A DNA stretch of 10,088 nucleotides, taken from a bacterium (GTDB lineage: Bacteria > JAMCPX01). A program made the translations under genes and the position numbers. The notes under the pieces are model-generated. The model worked only from the letters and a program-made list of their open reading frames with translations, was not told the origin of the DNA and ran no database searches. How positions within the stretch are numbered: the first letter of the stretch is position 1; every line of letters begins with the position of its first letter. Positions 1-6,147 of this stretch are shown here, piece after piece. The stretch spans positions 1 through 10,088 of the forward strand of contig JAJYJX010000088.1 in the NCBI GenBank assembly GCA_021789095.1. Reading direction: 5' to 3'.

Positions 1-828
1 ATCATGACAGCCACGCCCATACCCCGCACCCTTGCCATGACCGCGTACGGGGACCTTGATATCTCCGTCATACGACAGATGCCGCCGCACAAAAAGCCTG
101 TGAAGACCACGCTTTTTTACAAGGAGAGCCAGAGGAAGGAGATCTACATACTTTTGCGTGACGAGATGAAAAAGGGCTTCCAGGTTTATGTCGTTTATCC
201 GCTTATAGAGGAATCCGATGCGCTCGAGCTGATGGCCGCGACAAAGATGTACGAGGAGCTGAAAAAGGAATTCAACGGATTGACCGTGGAGCTGCTTCAC
301 GGCAGGATCAGAAATGACGATCGGGAACGGATCATGACCGCTTTCAGGCAGGGCAGGGTCAACATGCTTGTTGCCACGACCGTGATAGAGGTCGGCATTG
401 ATGTGCCGAATGCTACGGTAATGCTGATCGAACATGCAGAACGGTTCGGCCTTTCGCAGCTCCATCAGCTCAGGGGCAGGGTGGGCAGGGGCGCTGAACA
501 GGCTTTATGCATACTTTTCGCGCACAGCCTTCCTGTGGCTGCGCGCAAGAGGCTTGGGGCAATGGTAAAGACAAACGATGGGTTTAAGATAGCGGAGATG
601 GACCTCGAGATACGAGGTCCCGGAGAGATGCTCGGCATAAAGCAGTCGGGCATGCCGGACTTCAGGATGGCAAGCATTGTCCACGACATCGATATACTGA
701 AGCTCGCAAGGGACACCGCATTCGATATTGTACAGGGCACTCTGCATCTCGAACCGTACGAAAAGGATATACTTTTCGGGCATCTTTACAATTCGGGCAG
801 GAGAACAATCAGCTTTATAGAGGTTTAA
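1..828 (+). CDS. recG: ATP-dependent DNA helicase RecG, C-terminal part (5' end outside window)
   Basis: RecG is a cytoplasmic superfamily 2 helicase that remodels stalled replication forks and Holliday junctions. The frame is open from base 1, and the first ATG (base 4) lies inside helicase motif III (MTATPIPRTLA), so the true start is upstream. Numbering from that Met, motif IV is near 61-72 (VYVVYPLIEESD). Motifs V and VI run at about 122-163 (LVATTVIEVGIDVPNA, then HQLRGRVGRG). The RecG-specific TRG region follows at 183-215 (RLGAMVKTNDGFKIAEMDLE, then RGPGEMLG). About 275 residues are visible, which fits the C-terminal 40% of a typical RecG. The missing part would hold the wedge domain and motifs I-II. 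It ends with TAA, followed immediately by a palindromic repeat without a T-tract, so no intrinsic terminator is evident. It is visibly more GC-rich than the lipoprotein genes downstream. The assignment is secure. Confidence 0.97.
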   Translation: MMTATPIPRTLAMTAYGDLDISVIRQMPPHKKPVKTTLFYKESQRKEIYILLRDEMKKGFQVYVVYPLIEESDALELMAATKMYEELKKEFNGLTVELLHGRIRNDDRERIMTAFRQGRVNMLVATTVIEVGIDVPNATVMLIEHAERFGLSQLHQLRGRVGRGAEQALCILFAHSLPVAARKRLGAMVKTNDGFKIAEMDLEIRGPGEMLGIKQSGMPDFRMASIVHDIDILKLARDTAFDIVQGTLHLEPYEKDILFGHLYNSGRRTISFIEV

Positions 829-899
829 CCATCCATCCCTCTTTATCAAGGAGGGGATTATGAAAAGCCTCCCCTTAACAGGAGGAGGATGGGTAGGGC
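829..899. repeat. Palindromic intergenic repeat
   Basis: An outer inverted repeat (CCATCC at 829-834, GGATGG at 887-892) encloses two small hairpins: CCCTC 837-841 with GAGGG 851-855, and CCTCC 868-872 with GGAGG 881-885. It starts directly after the recG stop codon. The composition (runs of CCTCCCC and GGAGGAGG) is that of dispersed intergenic palindromes seen in many bacterial genomes. There is no T-tract on the plus strand, so it is not a convincing intrinsic terminator. It could still slow or stabilise the 3' end of the recG transcript; that role is inference. Only one copy is in the window, so repetitiveness is not shown here. Confidence 0.55.
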
Positions 900-902
900 A
901 AT

Positions 903-929
903 GATGCCCCGAAACAAGTTCAGGGTGAC
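903..929. repeat. Fragment resembling a common dispersed repeat (aactTGTTtc type)
   Basis: The minus strand reads GTCACCCTGAACTTGTTTCG followed by GGGCATC. This resembles the widely scattered intergenic repeat whose half-unit reads 'GTCATGCTGAACTTGTTTCAGCATC'. The flanks GGTGAC/CCTGAA and CCGAAA/GGGCATC keep partial inverted symmetry around the AACTTGTTT core. It lies directly next to the palindrome at 829-899. The match is from memory of that repeat type, and only a single copy is seen here. Confidence 0.45.
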
Positions 930-1007
930 AGGGAATGGCATTCAGGTAATTGTCGGACAGCCTTTAAAACTGGGGTAGACAGAAATAAATATCCTGAAAG
1001 ATTTTCC

Positions 1008-1036
1008 TTGACTTTAACGTTCTTATTCAGTATTTT
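1008..1036 (+). promoter_or_regulatory. Sigma70-type promoter for the lipoprotein array
   Basis: A -35 box TTGACT (1008-1013) is followed after exactly 17 bases by a -10 box TATTTT (1031-1036). This is 5/6 and 4/6 to the consensus, with ideal spacing. Transcription would begin near 1042-1044, giving an untranslated leader of about 30 nt before the start at 1072, with the Shine-Dalgarno AAAGGAG at 1058-1064. A short inverted repeat (GTATTT 1030-1035, AAATAC 1040-1045) overlaps the -10 box and the probable start site. It could be an operator half-site pair but is too short to assert. Confidence 0.6.
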
Positions 1037-1071
1037 TACAAATACCAAAACAAACCTAAAGGAGATCAAAA

Positions 1072-2664
1072 ATGAAAACCAAAAGCGTTGTACTAATTCT
1101 TTTATTAACAGCTCTGACATGGTTCGCAGGTTGCTCTGACAGCAGAAACGTCACCGTCAAGTCAGCAGACAGTGTAGGTGTTATAACCGGAAGGGTTATA
1201 GATTTCTCAACACAGCAGCCCATAGCGAATGCTCAGGTCATACTCAAAACAGGCATCAATTTTATGGTCACGAAGACCATATCAGACTCAAACCCGAACC
1301 CGAACCTGAACAGGACCGGTGTGTTTACGTTCAACGGTGTGCCTGCAGGGCAGTATACCATCAAGATCGTCGCAACAGGGTATGCTGTAATACAGGATGA
1401 TAGTTCAATGGATTACAACTCTTATACAAACAGCAACAACACGGTGGTCTATGATTACGGCAATATACCGCTTTACAAAGGGTATAACCTTGATGTTTAT
1501 GTAAACTCAAACGGAACAGCACTGAGCGGGATACATATTTATACGGTAGAGAATGATACAATATGCGGGTATATAGGTAATTCCTGGTTTTATTCCCCTG
1601 AGATCACCGCAACAACCGATGCAACAGGCCATGCTACACTGTCAGGCTTAAGCCAGTGTGAGTATTACGAGATTGTGGCACCTGCAACGGATGTGAACGG
1701 TGACGGGATCTATGACTATCAGACAGGCATTGCTTACTCGCCTGATCTTCCTCTGGCAGGGAGTAATATGGCGCTCTCATTGAACATGCCGCCAGCACAG
1801 AGATACGACAACATCAGCGTGCTTGCGACAAGTGCCGTTAATTATCCGAATCTGTCCACCGGTAGCTGGTACTACGACCCATTTATGGGCTATGTCTATG
1901 CTGCTGTTGCACCACAAGGCGATATAGTTTATGTATTCAATTATCCTGTATCACTTGATTATGTATCGCTTGATTATGGTAATGTCAGGGTCGTAGCAAC
2001 GGATCCAAACTATGGACATATTTTGAACACACCTTTCAGTGCTACACTGTCAGCAGGCAACACAGTGCTTACCATCCACCCGACTTCAAACCTTGCGATC
2101 AATAACACATACTTGTTATCTGGTCAGGTAAGCGCAAACATAGGCGGGGCGTTGCAGACATATGCCCTTGGCTCATCTCCGCTGACTTTGTGGTATGTAT
2201 TCGACAACACATCTACAGGCGTCAGCAGCACGCTGAGCAGCAGCGGGTTTACCATTACTGCTGATAACTTCAACGGAGTCGTGAACAGCGGTGTTGCATC
2301 AGCGGTTTATCTCAAGTTCCCGGAATTTGTACGCGGCACATACAAAATTCTTGCTGTAACAAATGCAGGTACAACTACCTATTATGGTGCATTCGGTGCG
2401 CAGGGTAACCTTTCAGGTTCTACAAATGACAGGATCTATTATGAAGGCAATGTAGGCGGAGGCGGATGTGAAGGCCTGAACTGCGGTCCTGCCGGCCTAA
2501 AGGTCGTTTACAGGGTACCATTGGGCATTAATCTTGCTGATGATTCGTCATTGGGCGGCGGCGCACCCGGGGTGAACAACGTGACCGTTTCCCTGGATTT
2601 AACAGACACAGAAGGCAACAGGTATGTTACACCAGCAGGCGGTATAACAATCTCTATAAACTAA
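1072..2664 (+). CDS. Secreted lipoprotein with carboxypeptidase-regulatory-like and Big_5-like Ig domains, array copy 1
   Basis: The 530-residue product is a predicted exported lipoprotein. It has a positive N-terminus and hydrophobic core (residues 1-17), then a lipobox ending F-A-G-C, with lipidated Cys21 followed by Ser-Asp. Residues about 36-105 (GVITGRVIDFSTQQPIANA through GVPAGQYTIKIVATGYA) match the carboxypeptidase regulatory-like beta fold. A second similar domain covers about 137-205. It ends in DVNGDGIYD (207-215), a DxNxDGxxD loop typical of calcium binding. Residues about 284-365 resemble a bacterial Ig-like (Big_5) domain, with TVLTIHPTSNLAINNTY as its signature. The rest is beta-rich, with Thr, Ser, Asn and Tyr abundant. 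Cys165/196 and Cys466/471 are conserved in all three copies and may form disulfides. No enzyme motif is visible, so a surface adhesion, scaffold or matrix role is inference. The start has AAAGGAG seven bases upstream. Its signal peptide differs from those of copies 2 and 3. Confidence 0.88.
   Translation: MKTKSVVLILLLTALTWFAGCSDSRNVTVKSADSVGVITGRVIDFSTQQPIANAQVILKTGINFMVTKTISDSNPNPNLNRTGVFTFNGVPAGQYTIKIVATGYAVIQDDSSMDYNSYTNSNNTVVYDYGNIPLYKGYNLDVYVNSNGTALSGIHIYTVENDTICGYIGNSWFYSPEITATTDATGHATLSGLSQCEYYEIVAPATDVNGDGIYDYQTGIAYSPDLPLAGSNMALSLNMPPAQRYDNISVLATSAVNYPNLSTGSWYYDPFMGYVYAAVAPQGDIVYVFNYPVSLDYVSLDYGNVRVVATDPNYGHILNTPFSATLSAGNTVLTIHPTSNLAINNTYLLSGQVSANIGGALQTYALGSSPLTLWYVFDNTSTGVSSTLSSSGFTITADNFNGVVNSGVASAVYLKFPEFVRGTYKILAVTNAGTTTYYGAFGAQGNLSGSTNDRIYYEGNVGGGGCEGLNCGPAGLKVVYRVPLGINLADDSSLGGGAPGVNNVTVSLDLTDTEGNRYVTPAGGITISIN
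1588..1800 (+). repeat. Near-identical DNA block A, lipoprotein copy 1
   Basis: This 213-bp stretch matches 3190-3402 in copy 2 with only three differences that I can see, all at synonymous third positions. It encodes the second regulatory-like domain and the DVNGDGIYD loop. The flanking stretches are much more divergent, which is the pattern of recent gene conversion or partial duplication. Confidence 0.8.
2128..2276 (+). repeat. Near-identical DNA block B, lipoprotein copy 1
   Basis: This 149-bp block matches 3736-3884 with three visible differences. It covers the end of the Ig-like domain and the following SSPLTLWYVFDN segment. The offset between copies is 1608 bp here, against 1602 for block A, because the variable stretch in between is two codons longer in copy 2. 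Confidence 0.78.
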
Positions 2665-2669
2665 GCAAG

Positions 2670-2750
2670 TAAGGAGGATATCATGAAGAAATTACTTTTA
2701 TTACTGTTTACGGGTATGGTAGTTGCTGCGGGCTGCAGCGACCAGAGGAA
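2670..2750 (+). repeat. Duplicated ribosome-binding site and signal-peptide region (copy 2; partner 4273-4353)
   Basis: The intergenic Shine-Dalgarno, spacer, start codon and signal-peptide coding stretch of copy 2 is repeated almost base for base at 4273-4353 before copy 3, offset by 1603 bp. Copy 1 has a different leader and signal peptide. The duplication unit therefore includes the translation-initiation region, which points to tandem duplication of a whole cistron within an existing operon. Confidence 0.75.
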
Positions 2751-4266
2751 TATCACGCTAAAGTCTGCTGACAATACAGGCGTGATTAGCGGGAGGGTTA
2801 TAGATTTTTCAACACAACAGCCCATAGCAAATGCACAGGTAATACTTTCTACGGGCGGCAATTTTATGGTCACGAAGACCATATCGGACTCGAACCCGAA
2901 TCAAAACCTGAACAAGACCGGCATGTTTTCGTTCAACGGCGTTCCTGCAGGGGATTATAAATTAAGGATCGTTGCAACAGGTTATGCTGTGATAGGGGCT
3001 AACGGCACAATGTATTACAACTCTTATACAAACAGCAACAACCCGGTGGTTTATGATTACGGCAATATACCGCTTTACAAAGGGTATAACCTTGATGTGT
3101 ATGTAAACTCCAACGGAACAGCACTGAGCGGCATACATGTTTATACTGTTGTAAATGATGTAATATGCGGGAATATAGGTAATTCATGGTTTTATTCCCC
3201 TGAGATCACCGCAACAACCGATGCAACAGGCCATGCTACACTGTCAGGCTTAAGCCAGTGTGAGTACTACGAGATTGTGGCACCTGCAACGGATGTAAAC
3301 GGTGATGGGATCTATGACTATCAGACAGGCATTGCTTACTCGCCTGATCTTCCTCTGGCAGGGAGTAATATGGCGCTCTCATTGAACATGCCGCCAGCAC
3401 AGCGGTACGACAGCATACAAGTACTTGCATCAAGCGCTGACAACTATCCTAATCTGCACTATTCTGCCAACTGGTTGTATGATTGGTATCTTGGCGGAAA
3501 TATCTATGCTGCTGTTGCACCACAAGGAGATATAGTTTATGTATTCAACTATCCGGTATCGTTTGATTATGCATCCCTTGATTACTACAATGTCAGAGTT
3601 GTAAATACGGATCCCAATTATGCGCATCGTTTGAATGCACCTATCAATGCAACACTGTCAGCAGGCAACACAGTGCTTACCATCCACCCGACTTCAAACC
3701 TTTTGGTTAATAACACATACGTGTTATCAGGTAAGGTAAGCGCAAACATAGGCGGGGCGTTGCAGACATATGCCCTTGGCTCATCTCCGCTGACTTTGTG
3801 GTATGTGTTCGACAACACATCTACAGGCGTCAGCAGTACGCTGAGCAGCAGCGGGTTTACCATTACTGCTGATAATTTCAACGGGGTTGTGAACAGCGGT
3901 GTTACATCAGCGGTTTATCTCAAATTCCCTGAATTTGTGCGCGGCACATATAAGATCCTTGCATATACATCCAATGGAGCTTCCACATATCTTGGTTCAT
4001 TTGGTAATCAGGGTAACCTTTCAGGTTCTACAAATGACAGGGTCTATTATGAAGGCAATATAGGCGGATGTGAAGGCACGAACTGCGGTCCTGCCGGTCT
4101 GAAGGTCGTTTACAGGGTACCATTGGGCATTAATCTTGCTGATGACTCATCACTGGGCGGCGGCGCACCCGGGGTTAACAACGTGACCGTTTCTCTGGAT
4201 TTAACAGACACAGAAGGCAACAGGTATGTTACACCAGCAGGCGGCATAACACTTTCTATAAATTGA
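2683..4266 (+). CDS. Secreted lipoprotein, array copy 2 (mosaic of copies 1 and 3)
   Basis: The 527-residue paralogue lies 18 bp after copy 1. Its signal peptide (MKKLLLLLFTGMVVAAGC, lipid Cys18) is nearly that of copy 3. Domain order is as in copy 1: a carboxypeptidase-regulatory-like domain (about 33-102), a second one (about 134-202), the DVNGDGIYD loop (204-212), a Big_5-like Ig domain (about 282-364), and a C-terminal beta region with the Cys463/468 pair. From about residue 110 onward it is almost copy 1 at the DNA level, apart from short divergent stretches around 244-275, 293-320 and 424-436. The first 34 residues and the GDYKL segment near 90-94 follow copy 3. This looks like a recombination product between neighbours. 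Shine-Dalgarno AAGGAGG sits at 2671-2677, five bases before the ATG. It is certainly co-transcribed with copy 1. Its molecular function is unknown. Confidence 0.88.
   Translation: MKKLLLLLFTGMVVAAGCSDQRNITLKSADNTGVISGRVIDFSTQQPIANAQVILSTGGNFMVTKTISDSNPNQNLNKTGMFSFNGVPAGDYKLRIVATGYAVIGANGTMYYNSYTNSNNPVVYDYGNIPLYKGYNLDVYVNSNGTALSGIHVYTVVNDVICGNIGNSWFYSPEITATTDATGHATLSGLSQCEYYEIVAPATDVNGDGIYDYQTGIAYSPDLPLAGSNMALSLNMPPAQRYDSIQVLASSADNYPNLHYSANWLYDWYLGGNIYAAVAPQGDIVYVFNYPVSFDYASLDYYNVRVVNTDPNYAHRLNAPINATLSAGNTVLTIHPTSNLLVNNTYVLSGKVSANIGGALQTYALGSSPLTLWYVFDNTSTGVSSTLSSSGFTITADNFNGVVNSGVTSAVYLKFPEFVRGTYKILAYTSNGASTYLGSFGNQGNLSGSTNDRVYYEGNIGGCEGTNCGPAGLKVVYRVPLGINLADDSSLGGGAPGVNNVTVSLDLTDTEGNRYVTPAGGITLSIN
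3190..3402 (+). repeat. Near-identical DNA block A, lipoprotein copy 2
   Basis: This is the partner of 1588-1800, offset by 1602 bp. Directly downstream the sequence diverges into a variable segment of different length in each copy. Confidence 0.8.
3736..3884 (+). repeat. Near-identical DNA block B, lipoprotein copy 2
   Basis: This is the partner of 2128-2276. A third, slightly more diverged shared block covers the C-terminal coding ends (2482-2661 against 4084-4263, roughly ten differences). Confidence 0.78.
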
Positions 4267-4285
4267 AGCAGGTAAGGAGGATATC

Positions 4286-5869
4286 ATGAAGAAATTACTT
4301 TTACTACTGGTTGCGGGTATAGTAGTTGCTGCGGGGTGCAGCGACCAGAGGAATGTCACGCTGAAGTCTGCCGACAATACCGGCGTGATTACAGGGAAGG
4401 TTATTGACTTCTCAACGAGATCGCCTATAGCAAATGCCACGGTGATATTGACAACGGGCGGGAATAACATGGTCACCAAAACGATCTCGGACAGCAACCC
4501 GAACCCTAATCTGAACAGGACAGGCATATTTGTGTTCAACGGTGTGCCTGCTGGTGACTATAAATTAAAGATCGTTGCAACAGGTTATGCTACGGTAGAG
4601 ACCGAGAACTCTCTTTACTACAACGACTACACAAATACAAACAACACGGTTGTGTACGACTTTGGAGAAATCCCGATTTATAAGGGATTCAATCTTGATG
4701 TTTATGTGGACTCAAACGGGACCATGCTTCCTGGTGTTACTGTATATACCGCTAATAACGGTGTAAGCTCCGGCTGCCAGTTTATCGTACAAAACGGTTC
4801 ATATTTCTACTCGCCTGAGATTACAGCAACAACAGATGGATCAGGACATGCCATATTACAGGGACTCAGTGAGTGCAACCGTTACTTGATCGTAGCACCT
4901 GCAATAGATGTTAACGGCGACGGCATATACGATTACCAGACAGCCGCTGTTACTTACTACGGCCCCACGCGCAGCAACACAGCGCTGAACCTAAACATGG
5001 CGCCGGCTCAGAGATATGATGGCATATCCCTGATTGCAAGCAGTGCTGATAACTTCATGAATTTAATGAACACAGGTTACTTTGATATTTGGAATGGCGG
5101 GGTCTACAATGCAGTTGCACCTCAGGGTGATATGGTTTTTGTGTTCAACTACCCTGTTGCGGCAGAAAATATAACCATGGTTAATTGGGATACCTATGTT
5201 ATAAACACGGATCCAAACTACTTCGTGGACGTCAATACACCTATCACTGCGACACTCTCAGCAGGCAATACAGTGCTTACAATACATCCGGTAGCAAACC
5301 TTGTCATAAACAATACGTATTGGCTTGGCGGCAATGTAAGTGCAAATATAAATGGTGCTTTACAAGTAGTATCGCTTAATAATCTGTACGATCCGATTAC
5401 AGGCAATGCATCATTACAAAAATGGTATGTATTTGACAACACAGCAGCAGGGGTGGGCGGAGCAAGCTTCACAATAACCGCCGACAACTTTAACGGCACT
5501 GTAAACGGTGGCGGTGGCTTCACGGATGTATACCTTAAATTCCCTGAATGGGTATCAGGCACATGGCAGGTTATTGGATATACTTCAGGCGGTGCATCAA
5601 CATATTCCGGTGCATTTGGCCCTACTGGTAACTTTATAAATGGTTATGTGTGGTATGAAGGCAATGGAGCAGGCGCATGTGATGGGACAACGTGTCCTGG
5701 TACAAAGGTTGTATTTATATACGACATTACAGCAAATGCAGGTATTCCAACTTTCCAGGATGATACATCATTCGGCGGTCCTTCTGCGAATAGCGTGACA
5801 GTTGCTATAGATGCATCTGATGCAGAGGGTAACCACTTTTCGGGTATAATGACACTGCCTGTGAATTAA
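4286..5869 (+). CDS. Secreted lipoprotein, array copy 3 (most divergent)
   Basis: The 527-residue third paralogue lies 19 bp after copy 2, with Shine-Dalgarno TAAGGAGG at 4273-4280. The signal peptide ends V-A-A-G-C (lipid Cys18) and is followed by SDQRN as in copy 2. The domain plan is shared: a carboxypeptidase-regulatory-like domain (about 33-102), a second one (about 134-206), DVNGDGIYD (208-216), and a Big_5-like region around 283-362 with TVLTIHPVANLVINNTY. The C-terminal third is clearly different from copies 1 and 2. It lacks the YRVPLGINLADDSSLGGG segment but keeps the paired Cys465/470 and the terminal pattern NSVTVAIDASDAEGN. Cys164 and Cys197 are also kept despite insertions around them. 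It carries more Trp and fewer copy-1-like blocks, so it is probably the older paralogue. A strong terminator begins 25 bp after the stop. Function is unknown; a surface or matrix role is inferred. Confidence 0.88.
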   Translation: MKKLLLLLVAGIVVAAGCSDQRNVTLKSADNTGVITGKVIDFSTRSPIANATVILTTGGNNMVTKTISDSNPNPNLNRTGIFVFNGVPAGDYKLKIVATGYATVETENSLYYNDYTNTNNTVVYDFGEIPIYKGFNLDVYVDSNGTMLPGVTVYTANNGVSSGCQFIVQNGSYFYSPEITATTDGSGHAILQGLSECNRYLIVAPAIDVNGDGIYDYQTAAVTYYGPTRSNTALNLNMAPAQRYDGISLIASSADNFMNLMNTGYFDIWNGGVYNAVAPQGDMVFVFNYPVAAENITMVNWDTYVINTDPNYFVDVNTPITATLSAGNTVLTIHPVANLVINNTYWLGGNVSANINGALQVVSLNNLYDPITGNASLQKWYVFDNTAAGVGGASFTITADNFNGTVNGGGGFTDVYLKFPEWVSGTWQVIGYTSGGASTYSGAFGPTGNFINGYVWYEGNGAGACDGTTCPGTKVVFIYDITANAGIPTFQDDTSFGGPSANSVTVAIDASDAEGNHFSGIMTLPVN

Positions 5870-5893
5870 GGGCATAACAAAATAGAAACATTT

Positions 5894-5923
5894 AAAAGCC
5901 CCGCTTTTGGCGGGGCTTTTTTT
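5894..5923 (+). terminator. Intrinsic terminator of the lipoprotein operon
   Basis: An 11-bp perfect stem (5894-5904 with 5910-5920, core AGCCCCGC/GCGGGGCT) with a five-base loop TTTTG is followed by a run of seven T (5917-5923). It lies 25 bp after the stop codon of copy 3. The A-rich 5' side gives a shorter T run on the other strand, so weak bidirectional action is possible. Confidence 0.93.
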
Positions 5924-6011
5924 GTCGCATCAATGCGATAGAAAAGAAATGCATTTGAAAATAAGGAAGTTGGGGAAGTTTGTGTGGTAAGCGTAAGACT
6001 GCGTTCTGCCG

Positions 6012-6080
6012 TGTCATTCCCGTGAAAACGGGAATCCAGAGAAAACAAAAGACTGGATTCCCACTTCCGTGGGAATGACA
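6012..6080. repeat. Double-hairpin dispersed repeat, copy A (69 bp)
   Basis: Terminal inverted repeats TGTCATTCCC (6012-6021) and GGGAATGACA (6071-6080) bracket two hairpins. The left one is ATTCCCGT-gaaa-ACGGGAAT (6016-6035) and the right one ATTCCCAC-ttcc-GTGGGAAT (6057-6076). A GGATTC/GAATCC pair links the two halves. A second copy is at 7117-7181. The sequence belongs to the 'GTCATTCCCGCGAAAGCGGGAATCC' type found in many genomes and resembles the ATTCCC/GGGAAT Neisseria dRS3 repeats; that likeness is from memory. It sits between two convergent transcription units. Confidence 0.85.
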
Positions 6081-6101
6081 AAGAAGGGAAATGGGGATGA
6101 C

Positions 6102-6138
6102 AAAAACCGAATGCATGCAAAATTGCATTTTTCGGTTT
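6102..6138 (-). terminator. Probable intrinsic terminator for the minus-strand genes
   Basis: On the minus strand a stem formed by 6133-6138 plus 6124-6129 against 6104-6115 (AAACCG then AATGCA on the plus strand) has an eight-base loop and a three-base T bulge on one arm. The minus-strand transcript ends in TTTTTG across 6106-6101. It begins ten bases beyond the stop codon of the M50 protease gene, where a terminator would be expected. The bulge and modest GC content make it weaker than the one at 5894-5923. Confidence 0.55.
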
Positions 6139-6147
6139 ACCGGACCC

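Noticed and set aside
4-6. ATG at base 4 as the start of the first gene
   Set aside because: It lies inside RecG helicase motif III and the frame is already open at base 1. Most of the protein is therefore upstream of the window.
505-849. Minus-strand 114-codon ORF
   Set aside because: It overlaps the strongly conserved RecG C-terminus antisense and continues into the palindrome. It shows no recognisable features.
5925-5938. Small hairpin TCGCA-tcaa-TGCGA after the terminator
   Set aside because: The five-base stem is too short to assign a role and could be chance.
5866-6128. Minus-strand ORFs of 78-84 codons with SFPRKWESS-like or HSHGSGNP-like peptides
   Set aside because: They are translations of the double-hairpin repeat and terminators. 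Peptides of this kind are a known annotation artefact of such repeats, and no ribosome-binding site is evident.
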